Shown piece by piece: positions 10,696-23,624 of a stretch of 64,000 nucleotides of DNA. The notes under the pieces were generated by a model. It had not been told where the DNA came from. It made no database searches and worked only from the letters and a program-made list of their open reading frames with translations. Origin of the DNA: Agrypnia vestita (Eukaryota; Arthropoda; Insecta; Trichoptera; Phryganeidae). The stretch covers positions 22,465 through 86,464 of the forward strand of contig JADDOH010007988.1 in NCBI GenBank assembly GCA_016648135.1. The letters are read 5' to 3'. The translations under genes and the position numbers were made by a program. Numbering within the stretch: position 1 is the stretch's first letter; every line of letters starts with the position of its first letter.

Positions 10696-12744
10696 TGACT
10701 TTATGTTTGGATAATGTTTTAATTTTATTAAGTGTGTGAAAGATTTAATTATGTTGTGATTTTTCATTGTTGGTTTAAAAATAATGATCTGTTTTTTACT
10801 GTTTAATATAAAATAAAGTAAAAGACAGTGAATATGATTCATTTCGTTAGTATTTTGGAGAGCGATAGATAAGGTAAGGTATTTTAAAACAAACGAAAAA
10901 AAATTGGTGACAACTCTGTCATTTCATCGTAGCGGTAATTGTATACTTACGTTAACTAAGCGTTATTAATGTTTAAATTAAATATATTTGTTAATAACTG
11001 GAAAGATTTAAGTGATATTTTTGATGCGAATTGTCTGACTGCACGCCTATAAAATTCGAGTGAGATCCAGAAGTGCTATTTCAACGAAGATTTAAAAATG
11101 CGTTTGGATTTAACCTTAATTCTGCTCAACTTTGGTTGTTAAGGCGATGTACGCCATAATAAAATAAAAATGCTCTACACACGTACGACACACACACATG
11201 CATATAAAAACATCTGAGGGTAAAAAATAAAAAGCAGATGCAAAAGTTCCCATTGTAAAACATTTACCCCAGTCCGCGGGGCGACAAGCACCACGAAAAG
11301 CAAGTTGAAAAAGTTAATAAATGGACTATTTTGTCATATTGCTGTTAATGTGACTTCGGATAAACGCTAGGTGCTTTTTTACAATTCTGAATAAAAAAAA
11401 CCCGTCACTTTTTTGGATGTTGTTCATTGTGTAGTTGGTACGGTATTATCGTGTCGTATATAATTTTTGCGACACGTAAACACAGTAATACGAGGATTTT
11501 CTATTAGAAATACGACTCTGAGAGTTTTCTAGTAATAACTTAATAATTAGAATATAATATAAATTTAGATTAAATGTTATTCTATATTCATTATGGTTAA
11601 ATGTTACTTAACAATATCTTAATAATATATACTACCATTCAAAAATAACCTGCAAGGTTATTTTATCACGCTGTTTTTTGTGCTCTTTTCTGACAATCTT
11701 GAATAACGAATAAATTATAATTATCGTTGTATGCAGTAGTTAAAATTTATTTTATTTTTAATGAAAAAGATCGTGCTTCCAGGTAGGTACTCCTAAATAA
11801 CATACAACGTATCATTATATTTATATTTATTCGCATTGTTTTAAGGTGTCATTTTTACTTATTACAACCGTGAAGCATACATTATTCATTAGTAACAAAA
11901 TTATTCCACATTTGCCTGTGGGTAGGTACTTACTTAGTTCATGCTGAAGACGGTAGGTACCGTAGAAGAAAGCCTTCGGAAGTGTTCCGAAAATCGTCGG
12001 CAGAATCAATCCCGACTACCGTTGCCTGTGTAGTGAAATAAATACATATTGGTAAAATTACAAATATCCTGAATGCTATAAGTATGTAATTTCAAAATAC
12101 AGTGTCAGTCATATTCATTTCACAATGATTAAAAATACATAATTTAATTTTAAGTCTTTATTTAGAGGTGTTCGATTTTTCAAAAGAAGTAAATATGTAA
12201 ATCATATTCAGGTGTATTTAAATAGTAAATACTTATGTGATTCTTTCTGACAAAGAAACGTGGATTATCTGAATCAAGTAATCGTTAAATCGTTATTAAA
12301 TGCAATTAGTTATTTATACAATTATAATCATATGATATGAAAAGTTATTAAAACATCTAATATGACTTTTTAAAGAAATCAACTGTCAAATTGCATCTCA
12401 TAATTATTGTGCATTGTAAAATAATAATACGCCCGTACGGCTTTAATAGAGAAATTAATTATTCATTGTATTTTAAAATGGAGAATCACCTTTACGTCTA
12501 AAATAGAATATTGAAAATGTTCATATTTATATAAACGCAATAATTAATATGGTAAACAAAGTATGTAAAATATTTACCTTGCGCAAGAAGCCTACGTGAA
12601 GAAATAATTTAAAGTACGTGCATAGAATTAAAAATATTACATATTATACTTATCTTTTTCTAGTAGGTACTTGCGATCATTATTTTACTTGAAGCTGCAT
12701 TTTTATTGTTTTTTTAATTTTTTTTCTTTATATTTTTCATGCAG
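10696..12744. other. AT-rich DNA, no gene seen
   Basis: A slightly more GC-rich patch at about 11190-11330 contains an (AC)n run and CCCCAGTCCGCGGGGCGAC. It has no ORF. The rest holds only short chance ORFs. Confidence 0.45.
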
Positions 12745-12915
12745 CGCATCTACCTAGACTTAGATTTTTCAGCCAGGATGTCCTTTGTCTTCCTGAACCT
12801 CTGTCTCTCTGCTCGCAAATTTGCCTTTAATGATGAGATCCAATATCTGGTATATTTCTGATTCCCTCACAATGTGGCCAAAATATTGCGCTTTTCCGGT
12901 TATAATTGCTTTAAG
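12745..12915 (-). pseudogene. reverse transcriptase C-terminal remnant (non-LTR)
   Basis: Minus-strand translation gives AQYFGHIVRESEIYQILDLI, then IKGKFASRE, and in a shifted frame RGSGRQRTSWLKNLS. This matches the usual C-terminal tail of many insect LINE polymerases (FGHI(V)R...IIEGKI...GRGRQRTSWLKN). The frame break and the lack of upstream RT domains show a dead fragment. Confidence 0.7.
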
Positions 12916-12941
12916 GAATTATTCATCTGAATAATAATCTC

Positions 12942-13052
12942 ACTAGCTGTAACCCGTCAAAAATGACGGTAATTTTACAAGTTTTTGCAAAAGAAATTAC
13001 GGACGTTAAAGGAAGTTACAGACAGACAGACGACGAACTTATTATTAATGGG
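12942..13052 (+). mobile_element. SINE-like family, copy 2 (core deleted)
   Basis: Begins ACTAGCTGTAACCCGTCAAA with AATGACGG and jumps after about 35 bases to AAATTACGGACGTTA, (CAGA)n and a GAACTTATTATTAATG end. The whole Pol III-like core is missing, so head and tail are directly joined. Confidence 0.8.
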
Positions 13053-14169
13053 ATTAGTAAATCTAACAATCCAGCTTATTTTTAGACGTCTATGCGTTCA
13101 TATCTCAAATATTTTGAGTCACTTTAGCATTGCTTCAGTTTTATTTTTTACCTAATTTACGACTATGTTTACCGTCTCTTCATAAATGTAAATTATCACT
13201 ATTTTTACAATGAGAGTTTTTCTTCAAATTCCTCTTGATTTTTACATCTGATCAACTGCGTGCTGCGAAAGCATGATCGACTACTTTTCAAACCTTCGGC
13301 TACCAGGCAAAGCAACGCAGCTCAATCTTTTCCGCGAGTAGGCTGAATTCCGGAATTCAGCCGCTTATTCACCATAGCGAAAAGATGACAAGGTAAGATT
13401 TGCTTATAATTTACGGCGGTATTAACGCCTTCGCCACTTTTTATTACGAACTGCATGCAAAAAGCTCGCAATTGCTTGTTTTAGGTGTTTTATTGCTGTT
13501 TTTCCAAACACTGCATTAAATAACCGTTCCTGTGTTCTAAATAGAATTCTTCTTTGCTGCTGCTATCGATGAAAATTGATAAAATATGTTTGGCAACGAC
13601 TGTATTATTATATATTTTAATAATAAAATCTATGGGGGGGACAATCTTATTTGTAAAAACAGTTTTCATTTCAGGAAACAGTTTTTGAGTACATACCATA
13701 GATATTTAAAAATAACTTTAGGTAATTATTATCTTTTGTTTTATTTTATTCGAAATAAAAAAAATAATTGTTTAATTTAAAAAAAAATCTATGAATCAAT
13801 TTTTTTTTGACTTTTGTAATTATTACACAAAGCCATTGAAATTGCTTTGTAGTTTACCCTTTGAGTTTTATAATTTAGAGCCGACCAGTCTCCAGACCTC
13901 TGCTTATAGGCGAAGGCACGTTGTTTTATTTAAAAGTTTTATTCTACCTTGTCCAGGACACACACTATATACAGTTGGCGTTAAATAATTAACATATTGT
14001 CCTTCATCGGCTGGAACTAGTTTGCAAAGAAAATGAATGTTGGATAAAAATGAACAGAATATTTAATTCCTTTAATATAATGGATAGCCAGCAAGCAATT
14101 TTGGAGAGTTTTAAAAAAGGTTTAGTGATAATTATTATCCCTGTGTTAAATTTATATTACATTTAAAGC
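13053..14169. other. non-coding DNA
   Basis: A patch at 13250-13470 is richer in GC and contains GGAATTCAGCCGC, without ORF. I recognise no gene in this interval. Confidence 0.45.
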
Positions 14170-14355
14170 AACAACACACTGCGCGCGGAGTACGTAGCCG
14201 GTAGCATGCGACAAGTTCATTATCGTATTATTGTTTAGTGTGAAGCCGTCGTATAACTTTGTCTCTTTCTCGCATATATAAAATTTACTCACAATATTGA
14301 CGTGTATCGGTACACGACACATTCTTGAAGCGCCACGATCAAAATATCGACCAGT
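14170..14355 (+). repeat. anonymous dispersed repeat X, copy 1
   Basis: Shares GTATAACTTTGTCTC, TTGACGTGTATCGGTACA, CACATTCTTGAAGCGCC and AAATATCGACCAGTACC with 59095-59245, and its last third with 40868-40931. There is no ORF and no clear terminal repeat; the class is unknown. Confidence 0.7.
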
Positions 14356-16335
14356 ACCTACATATGAATTTTAAGTTAGTTGAATTATTTTGTGCTACTG
14401 CCATATATTGGCGATAAATAACCTTGCTCGCTCAGTTACGTTTTTCAAGGCATGTTTTGTCTTGTACTTCCTACAAGTTTGTTCATCAATCCCAAATAAA
14501 TACAAAAACAGTGTTACTCTTCATAAAAGAGTGTTTTATTTTACGTTCTTGTCAAACAAACGTGCACCGGTGAACTTTCCCCTTTCCGTAGGTGTAGCAA
14601 ATAACCTCCCCCTGTCATACGCCCCGACTCAAAACTGGTGAATGTTCCTCGGCATTAGGGCAAGTGCGTGTCTGGCAGCCATGAGCGTTCCGTGTAGAAA
14701 TGAGATAATCTTCTTATATTGGGGTACCGTTCCATAACCGGTGCCACTTATTACCGGGGATGTAGCTATATATAATTTTAATTGGGAATCACAGACAGCT
14801 CTGTGTTACTGGGTCACTTTTAATATGACATAAAAGATACACGAGTATTTTTAGTATCATCATAGCGGCAGGGATGTTTAAGGGACACTTCAAAATAAAA
14901 TTAGATACTTTTTCATACTTTAATACATTTTCTTGGTCGCCAGATGATAATAGAAGTAATTTCTAATAGTTATTCACTAATGCAGAACACCTTAGATATG
15001 TTTTCTCTAATGAGTTATTTCGATATTGCAAAGCATTTTACATACTTCAGTACGTATTGTTCTAAAGAATATAAATAACTTTTAAATCATTTCCCTTAAT
15101 TTCTCCTAAGGCTCCTTTCAAAAAATTATCATTTTTTTCTACGAACTTTATTTGACTGAAACGTTTGGAACGTCATTATAAAATATTAAAGGGTTCGGTT
15201 ATTAATTAAGTCTATTGTGTATTAAATTGGTTTAAAAAAACTAAGTGACCTGAAATATTTCGCGGTCTATACTAGCACAGTAATCTAAATAAACCTATAA
15301 CAAAAGCTAAAAAGCATTCTATTGTATTTTTTTCAAAAGGAAAATTTATATTTAATAAAAATTTACTTAACCAAAATCAGTTCTGATAATGTTACAAAAA
15401 ATGATTGCGGTATTATTTGCATACTGCATTAATTAGAAGTAAAAATATTGTAAATTAATACTCATAAATAAAATATTTGTTAAATAAGTGTCACATTAAG
15501 TGATGTAATTTTTAAGATGATTAACGGAAACTGATTTGGAAAAAAGTATTTCCTTTGCCGAGTAAGAATCAAAGCTATGTATAGAGAAATAATGATACGA
15601 TGGTTGTGTTCACTAAGGCGGCCCAGACAGATGGTATATGGAGCGTTTGAGTAATGATAGCATAGTTTGATAGATACAAGTCGGGTTTGGATGCTGCAAG
15701 ATCAACTGCCTAGCATGACTAAACTATAACAAATTTTGAAGGAGGTCAATGTCACGATCCATAAAAGCAGACGATCGGATATGAAAATTTTTTAATTTGT
15801 TACCAGGATTGGACTGTATGACGTTTGGTCCAGTCAGGCTTAATAATTAATAATAATAATTTGACTATACCACTAACAGGCAGAATAATTTGGACTGCTT
15901 TCCTTACGAAGAAACACTGTTACGAAAATAAATATTTTCATCGTCAGTGGCGATAAAAACTAATCGAATAATAATAATAAAATACTACACATTCATTTTT
16001 AAACATACTAATAATTACTGCACAAATGCAAAACCATATCGTTATTGGATAGTTCTGGTGGTTAAACTGAGTTAATTATTTATAATATTTTGATTACGAT
16101 ATGTTTTATCAAAAGTGTGATCAGTTATCATTAAATCTTTAGAAAATCCTGAAAAATAATGATTACTTGAACATAAAAAATATTCTTGGACTCTGATAAT
16201 AAAATACCTGTTCTACGAATTTAAAAAGCAGAATATAATTATTATAAATTCTATTCACAAGCTCAAAACGGTCTGTGCAACTAATAAATTAGGAAATGAA
16301 TAAGGAAGATGTTTTCAAATTTAGGCGACCAAAAC
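14356..16335. other. AT-rich DNA, no gene seen
   Basis: Short moderate-GC patches occur at about 14560-14760 and 15600-15840. No protein family is recognisable in any frame. Confidence 0.45.
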
Positions 16336-16575
16336 AAACATTAAGCCGGGTTTAGATTCGGCGCCCTAAAGGTCGTTGACACATGCCTAAGGGTGACGGC
16401 GCGGGTTGGCCCCTTTCCTGTAAAGCCCAGAAACTTTCGCATACAAAATGGAAAATGTCACAAAACAGTAGAGATAATGGCTACACCCCTTTGGCCGCAC
16501 AAAAGGCAATTCGTTTTATTCGGAATCGATTAGCATTTTCGTTCCGATGAACCGATAAGATGGCTAAACTAAAAC
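16336..16575. promoter_or_regulatory. GC-richer island, candidate regulatory DNA
   Basis: This interval (for example GGGTGACGGCGCGGGTTGGC near 16390) has much more GC than its flanks. It matches no repeat family in the window, carries no ORF, and contains homeodomain-like TTAATTA strings just downstream. A regulatory role is inference only. Confidence 0.25.
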
Positions 16576-19500
16576 TTAATTAATTATTAATTTAAAAATT
16601 AACAAACTTTTACAGAGTAAACCAAATCCGTCCGATCTTACGAATTCGATTAACATAACTAATCTTATTTATTTACAGTTAATATTTTACCTGCGTCTAC
16701 GCATAAAGTTAAAATCAGTTCATTAATTATAAATTGTTAACTGATTTTTTTAATATTATTTACACTTGCATTATTTTAAATAAATACCTATGCTTGCATG
16801 ACAGAGCTAAGAGTTTCTACTATGAAAAAAAGACTTAAATAATAAAATAACGTTCATACTCCCGATCATTTGATCACTAGGCAAGACTTTTACCGCTGGA
16901 AGAAATAAGCGCGACTTTTTTCAACCACATAAATTTTTGCCTAGTTATTGTGGCACCTTTCTCCTACACTACGTCTCAAATATTAGTAATGTACAATACG
17001 ACTACAATAAGATTGCGCTTGAACTAATCCGCGCACAATCACATTTGAAGAGGGGGCGTAACCTAATCCAATATACGGCCAATTAACTTCAGTTGCTGCC
17101 CGAAGTTTGACGAATCGTGTTCGGGTAGATGCGCGTGGCCGAAATCTCAGCCGCATTCCAAGGTTGGCCATACTATAATACTGTTGTAAGCTGTATATCC
17201 CGAAATTAAACGGATTTTTTATAGTTGAACACTTTATTATTGTTTCGTATTGTAGATATGCAAAAATAATTCAAGCCGCAAATGATACTTTAAGTGAGAA
17301 AAAACTTTTTTATTTAATAAAAACCACACCGCAAAATATGTCTATACTACGTGTATTAAAAACTACCGCAATCAAAAGAACACAGCGTAACGTTTATAAA
17401 AATATTGTAATAATAGTTTTCGTAAGAAGGAACTGAATTTTGTGGTTTGAAAACTTTGACCTGAATATGATATATTGATTGATAAAATAATTTGCTCGAT
17501 GTGAATGAAAAAATGTGAAAATGTCAAAGTTCGAAAACAAAGTAAGAATTCCAGGCAGTCGGATATGTGTGTAGTAACCGGCCTCTTCGGTTATTGATGT
17601 AGCCGACGTTCTTGTTTAGCCCACTGCAATAGCAATATGGCCTGAAACATTGAGTGCCAACTCTTTAAGCCAACCCACATCATAATTACTCATAAGATGC
17701 TGTAATATGATTTTTTTCACCTAAAATTAATTTAATTATTTAACTCTAAAAAAAAAATATTTTTTATTATTTCTTTATTACTTATAATTTTATATATTAT
17801 ATATAAGTATATATATGCCAAATTGCGTATTTTTTATAAATATTGTATACGAATACCTACTTATATCTATATAAAATGTTTTGTTTCACTTTGTTTTTTT
17901 AGAACATTAGTTACATAGCTTATTAAATATTCATGGCAAAACATATTCTCTTATCCTTTCAGAATACACTTTGTTTTTATGGTCGGCTTTCTCATTTTTC
18001 GACCCGACGATAGGGTTGAATAACTATGGTGCATTTTATTACTATAATAATATAATGGTATTTTCTTTGTGATTTAGATGACACAAACAGTTAAAACACA
18101 ATAGAATTTCTCTGTAAGGAAAGATATATTTGTTAATCTCATAAGATTTACATAAAAAAGTATCTAGTAACAAAACATTAGATACCTATAAGGAAAGAAA
18201 CGACATTTAATGTTATTAATTGTAATGTCGATTTCTTAATCACAATCACGATAGTAATTACTTGTAATTATTGAAATTAATCTTAACAATTTTCTATCAT
18301 CAAGTATCATAACTAAAAGATTATTTTAACTATGGTTTTTACTATTCATAGATTATAAAATATAAAGCCACAATGACGAGTGATGCTCGGCATTGTTTTA
18401 AATTAAAGAAAATTATATTTTTCTTTGCAATAATTTAAGTGATTTTCACACACTTACTTCCTATAAATAAGGTAATTGTACCATACATAATAATGATGAT
18501 TAATCTTTGTAAAAATTAAAATGTTCAGAGTTGTTGTATAACAGCAAGAGCTAATTCAAATATAAAAAATTTAAAAAAGTAAAGTTAGGGTCTTTGTAAT
18601 TCAGTGTAGGTAAGTACCTACACATGCATATGACAGAAATATGTTTTTAATGCCATATTTGATAATATTAATTAAGCGGGCACAATATAGCTACCTGCAG
18701 GCCTAGCAACATAAATTTGTGATAGCCGATTTCTTTCTGCTAGTTAATAAATATTTTTCCTGTGGTTTTCGGGGAAGTTATGATTACATGACGGCTTCCC
18801 TTCGGTTGTGTTGGTAAACACGCAATAAAAATCAACTGGGTGGTAGAAAACGCCTTACGAGAGAATTATGGGAGTCATGTAATTATATACACACTGCGAT
18901 TATTAATAACTCTGTCTTTTGATAGCAAAAATGATGCATTATAGAAAAACAACTAAATACTAAGTTTTTAAATCGAATATGAATATTAGCGTTTATACTT
19001 ATACCTTAAGAAGCTATTCGCGTTGTTCATATAGGTCAACTGCCGAGAGGTTTTGCACGTCTCATACGAAAATAATTCTTAATATATATTTTCTCTTATT
19101 TGCTCCATACAAAAGAAGGAGAGGAGTCATACCAATACTCTCAGCGGTTTACCTATATCAGAGATATTGATGAAAACCTGAGAATTTATAGTAGTTATAT
19201 TACATTTTGTTTTTATCTAGAAATATAGCTGTGTAGGTTAGTTTCATAATATATTTATATTTTATCCATGAATTACTTACGTATTCATTTATACAAATAA
19301 CAAAACTGTAATATTGAGCCTGTGGACAAGAAAGGCAATTAGCCTTGTATTCAATAGTATAAGTAACCAAATATTATGAATGCGTTTTTGATTAACTAAA
19401 CTAAAGATAATGAAGCAATTCATCAATTACTATAGTTCGCCTCTGAAATAATTTATTAGACTTGTGGCACAATAAACAACGCAAGATTTCTTAATACTGT

Positions 19501-19914
19501 GCTGACTGCTATTTTTGAACATTTTACCGTTGAATCATTTACACAACCAACCGATATGAATGTTTCCTTTTCTTCTTCGTAATTTATCAACAGCTTAGAA
19601 AGAGATGGATGAATTTAATATGTCGCTTTAAATAATGTTCAACGTCCCTTTTTGTCAGCAGACATGTCATAGTTTTGTTGAGAAATCCAGCGGCTCTCAA
19701 ACACTGTGAAACTAATTCAAATAAAAATATATTTTGAAACTTTATGTATTTCAATATTAGTGGCTCCAAATTTGACAAGATTAAAAATATTATACTCGCA
19801 TTATATATTTAATTTAGTAGCAAGAAAATAAAACTTTAACAATAATTATTATTAATTCATTTATTCATAAATTAAGATGAATTATCGACGAACCTAATTT
19901 ATTTATTTATTTAT
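16576..19914. other. AT-rich DNA, no gene seen
   Basis: A minus-strand ORF of 62 codons at 16983-17171 lies in a GC-richer patch but shows no known domain. The rest is A/T-rich, with short microsatellite-like strings near 17740-17820. Confidence 0.4.
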
Positions 19915-20115
19915 ATTTTTATTCATTTTACTTATTTATTTTTTAAATAGAGATGCGAATACGGAATACGTGTCACATCAATATTCCTACTATTGTCAAA
20001 CTAAGCTAAATGCTTGTGCTATGAAAATAGGATTAACATGCTAGTGTGGAGTGAGGTTCGAACCCGCGACCTTTGGGTTACGAGGCGAGTGTCCCAACCA
20101 CAAGACCAACAAGGT
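19915..20115 (-). mobile_element. tRNA-derived SINE (type 2), minus strand
   Basis: On the minus strand a tRNA-like head contains a box A-like TGGTCTTGTGGTT (20097-20109) and a box B GGGTTCGAACC (20055-20065), separated by a usual distance. The acceptor stem does not pair, so it is not a functional tRNA gene. The body follows with AGCACAAGCATTTAGCTTAG and A/T-rich DNA. Confidence 0.65.
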
Positions 20116-20137
20116 ACTCTTTTTACATCTAAAACGT

Positions 20138-20270
20138 GTATGGAAGTCTTTATGAGGTGGCCCAGAGCTTATGACCTGTATGAGCAGGTTTAAGTGATCA
20201 CTTAACACAATGCGAAGTTCACCAATGAATGTTTTGGTGTATATATATATATATATATATGTTTACATAT
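20138..20270 (+). repeat. dispersed repeat Y, copy 1, ending in (TA)n
   Basis: Contains AGTCTTTATGAGGTGGCC, AGCTTATGACCTG, GGTTTAAGTGATCACTT and GTTCACCAAT in the same order as the copies at 37.0 kb (+) and 47.6 kb (-). It is truncated after the (TA)n tract at about 20240-20260. Confidence 0.75.
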
Positions 20271-21239
20271 ATAATCAAATTCTTCAGAATTCTTTAATAT
20301 ACAATACGCCTGAAAATTAATATTTTCAGTTTTTTAGTTCCTTTCATAGATTTTAATAATTTTATAATTTTACTTTTATTTACCTATTTATGTTTGAAGT
20401 TAAGAATAAAGTATTTACTGATGGTTATATTTAGTAAACAATATGCTTTGTTAGGTGCTTTATTTGCCACACTAATTTTTTACTGCATTATAATTTATAT
20501 TTGTGATTATTATTTACAATTCCAGAAAACAAAATTCACAACTACCTATATATAGTATTAATATATAAGTAATTATATTATATATAGTAGAAATATATAA
20601 CTAAATATTATAGAAATATTACCAAAATTTAACAGGTCGTGAGGTACCTCATTGAAATATTTTCTGTAATTTTTTTACAGAAGGAGGAATATTTTTTTGT
20701 TTATAAAAGGGGTACTTAAATTAAATGGATGTGTATTTTATTTACTTTAAAACATTGACGTATTTTGTTTAGTATTTGAACTTAAGTATTGCGTATAAGA
20801 AGTTTATGGTATTTTATTGGATTTTATAATATAAAAAAATGTAATCAAAAAATATATATATCCATCATATACTCGTAGGTACCTACGTACTAACGTATAA
20901 TATAATATAATATTCTATCCGTTGTGAATCTATTTATTATCTATTATTCTATACCTATGTGGATGAATATTAGTCACACTACTATGATAGTTTCGTGTAT
21001 CTATGGAAACTGGACATCTCGTGGATAAATTTATTATTGTTTATTCTCAAAAATGACCAATTACCTACCGGCTTAATTTGTGTAAAGTAAAATAATACAA
21101 TGTTCAAAAGTTAAAATGCTTTCAATGACCTCTTTACTACGCGGTATGGCGTAATATGACGCATAAATAAACATGAATATCTGGCCTTTTGCAGGTATAA
21201 TGCGTAATACATCACGTCGAACATTTTTCTAGAAGCGTG
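20271..21239. other. AT-rich DNA, no gene seen
   Basis: Only A/T-rich sequence with TATAA-type repeats around 20570-20600 and 20895-20915. Confidence 0.5.
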
Positions 21240-21657
21240 ATTTATATTTTCTCAAACCCCAATAACGTGTAAAGCCGCCGCCGCATCGATAGGTAGGCAC
21301 CCACCACACACTTTAATGATCGGGGAGATTCGGAAAACGGCAATTTTAGAATTTTACTAGCGCGGGTCGCGCCGCGACTCCGCCGCCGCTGGCCGCGAGC
21401 CGCGGTTTGGCGAGCCGAGCGCCGGCGGAAACGCCCGATGGTGCACGAGCAGCGCTACAAGGCGAAACTTTTTCATTTTAATTTATCGCCGCGAACGTTT
21501 ATCATAATCACAACGCGGGAATGACAGCCGGCCCGGCGTTTCAACATGGAGGGCCGCGGTGGTACATTTCACATTTTACTTTTAATAAACGCGATTATAA
21601 TGGCGCCTACGACACACACAAGGAGCCGCGGGGCGGGTTTGAGCGGGAAAACAGGTA
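21240..21657. promoter_or_regulatory. CpG-rich island, candidate promoter, enhancer or first exon
   Basis: By far the most CpG-dense stretch of the window (for example GCGCGGGTCGCGCCGCGACT near 21360). It contains TTTATCGCCGCGAACG and an AATAAACGCGATTATAATGG element. It ends with AAACAGGTAAAA at about 21650-21660, which fits a plus-strand 5' splice donor. No ORF of protein-like quality and no repeat homology inside the window. It could be a non-coding first exon or a control element; the sequence alone cannot decide. Confidence 0.4.
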
Positions 21658-21778
21658 AAATTCCAAATGACTCATTATTTATGGTCCGCCACGTACGTAG
21701 GTCGGGACACACTCCGCGTTTTTGATGAAAATCTCGCACAGTAATTGAAGAGTCCTTCGATGTCTGTTTTTATACGTA

Positions 21779-21963
21779 AACTAGTTGTTAACCATAAAAA
21801 ATGACAGAACACTAGTTCGCGTCTTTGCTAAGTCCTGGTACATATTTATAGTATTTTTTCGGCGGTCCGCGGAGAGGCAGCGGTAGCAACATCGCTATCG
21901 TTGTCGCCTTCGGGTTTGCTGTTTTTTTAGCCGTGAATTCAAATGAAATTACGGACGTTAACT
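21779..21963 (+). mobile_element. SINE-like family, copy 3 (3'-truncated)
   Basis: A diverged head (ACTAGTTGTTAACC) is followed by TTCGCGTCTTTGCTAAG, CGGTCCGCGGAGAGGCAGCG and CGTGAATTC, then AAATTACGGACGTTA. The box B segment and the (GACA)n tail are missing; sequence switches at about 21963 to an unrelated LINE end. Confidence 0.75.
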
Positions 21964-22090
21964 TGAGACAGTGGTTTGGCCAGTCTACTGTGGAGCTGTT
22001 ACGGGCCGCAGTAAACAAAGTCCGCATAGCCAACATGAGAGCCAACGTCTGGTAAATGGACAGGGCACGAGAAGAAGAAGAAGAAGCATG
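21964..22090 (+). mobile_element. 3' end of a non-LTR retrotransposon with (GAA)n tail
   Basis: Translation gives LLRAAVNKVRIANMRANVW and a stop, then about 15 bases and a (GAA)n tail at about 22071-22086. This is the form of a 5'-truncated LINE copy. It abuts the broken end of SINE copy 3, so it probably inserted into that SINE. Confidence 0.6.
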
Positions 22091-22629
22091 AAGATTCTGA
22101 GTGACCGTGAAAGCCTAAAAATATTCTTAAATATGTAACGTTGCGTTATTACGTGTATAACATAATAATTGCGTATGGTGAATAGCATGGCGTGATATTA
22201 ATAAAAAATGGATAACTTCTTAATAATACTTTTGGTTACCTATATAAATATAATAAAATTACTTTTATTTGTTCCTTTTTAATATTCTAGCTATATAATA
22301 TAATATAATATAATTTTAATATTTAATATCTTTATGTATTTGCATTGCTTTAAATGGCAACTTTTCAGGAGAGACCTTTTTTTTTAAACCTTTTTTAAAA
22401 GAAGCGCTTTTCAACGATTATTATAATTTAAATATTTTTCTATCATAGTAAGGTATAAAAAGTTAGAACAAAAAACATACGAATACTTAAATAAAAACGA
22501 TATACTTAATCAATTTATCTGCCAACGAGTTTTTTTCGCTAAACTTTGTTTAATAGTTACCGAAAAATAATGTATTTTAGGCAGTTATTTACTAGTTATT
22601 ACCGGTGTTTCAAAGTTTGCGCATATCTC
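22091..22629. other. AT-rich DNA, no gene seen
   Basis: Contains a (TATAA)n run near 22293-22312 and nothing else I can name. Confidence 0.5.
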
Positions 22630-23066
22630 ACACCACCTTCAAATCCTTTGCTGACTTGAATGTCCTGAGAGCATTGAAAGCATGTTAGGCCTCACGACAT
22701 TCAAGGCTTTTCACAGCATGGCTCCTCAATATATAAACGACTTCTGCATTCCATTTGTAGCAAAATAATAGAGAGCTTACACTTCGCTCAGCATTTATTT
22801 AGTTTTTTGAAATAAATTAAGTCCACAAAAGAATCTTCGATGACCGTGCTTTCGCGGTAGCTAGACCAAAGTTATGGAATAAATTAACAAACAAACTGAA
22901 ACAAATATACAGCTTAATTTTTTCAAAAAACAACTAAAGACACACCATTTAGACAATAATACAACTAGGACCTAATGTCTTCACTCCAAGTATAAGCCTC
23001 CTTAAGTGAGTTCTCACGAAAACGGCGCTATATAAATCATCTACACATAAATAAAATAAATAAATT
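22630..23066 (+). pseudogene. CR1/L2-like LINE, C-terminal RT remnant
   Basis: Frames read TFKAFHSMAPQYINDFCIPF and further on DDRAFAVARPKLWNKLTNKL then SKKQLKTHH. These match the familiar LINE tail pattern (TFKALHGLAPxYL ... RAFxVAxPRLWNxLP ... FKKxLKTHL). Stops and frame changes separate the pieces. The 3' end has TGAGTTCTCACGAAAACGG and GCTATATAAAT, then an A/T-rich (AAATA)n tail. A minus-strand relative lies at 54.0-54.2 kb. Confidence 0.75.
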
Positions 23067-23434
23067 CTACAGTGTAGTTCCTGGCTCTTCAGTGACGTAG
23101 TATTTTTTCCCCTAATCATTTAGAAGGAGAAGCGAGTACTATGATTCTTCAAGATGTCTTCGAGGTAAACTAGGTCCTGGTCAGACTTGATTACTAGGCC
23201 GCCCAAGAATAGCTGGTAGGATGCAGTGAACTAAAGTGCAGACATGTATGTTTCTTCAAACTGGTAATATTTTACTCGAAAACTAGTCCTGGATAGCATG
23301 CAGCATACATAATGATGAGATATTAAGAATTAAAATGATAGTCAAAAAAGTCCTGTTTTTTTTCTGGAGATTGTTTTTTTCATTTTCGGTGGTCGTCATC
23401 AAGGATGCACCACTGAATAAGTCTGGAAAAATTC
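23067..23434. other. non-coding DNA 5' of the mariner element
   Basis: No recognisable gene or repeat; it ends in the TA target dinucleotide of the mariner. Confidence 0.5.
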
Positions 23435-23436
23435 TA

Positions 23437-23465
23437 TTAGGTCCTTACATATGAAATTGACGTTT
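23437..23465 (+). repeat. left terminal inverted repeat of the mariner
   Basis: 29 bases identical to the reverse complement of 24522-24550; preceded by the TA target dinucleotide. Confidence 0.95.
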
Positions 23466-23624
23466 TACCGTACTGGCAAATTTGATCTCAAATATCTTCT
23501 CTTTGGTTAGGAATTCCAAATCCAAATTTTTACAGCTATTTACTCATGTATTTGTGTTTTGAAAATTATAATTCATTTGTTTTTTCCTCAATTGTTTTTT
23601 TCTTTGCGAGACTCAGTTTACAAA

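Noticed and set aside
20046..20113. tRNA gene on the minus strand
   Set aside because: Boxes A and B are present, but acceptor and anticodon stems do not pair; it is a SINE head.
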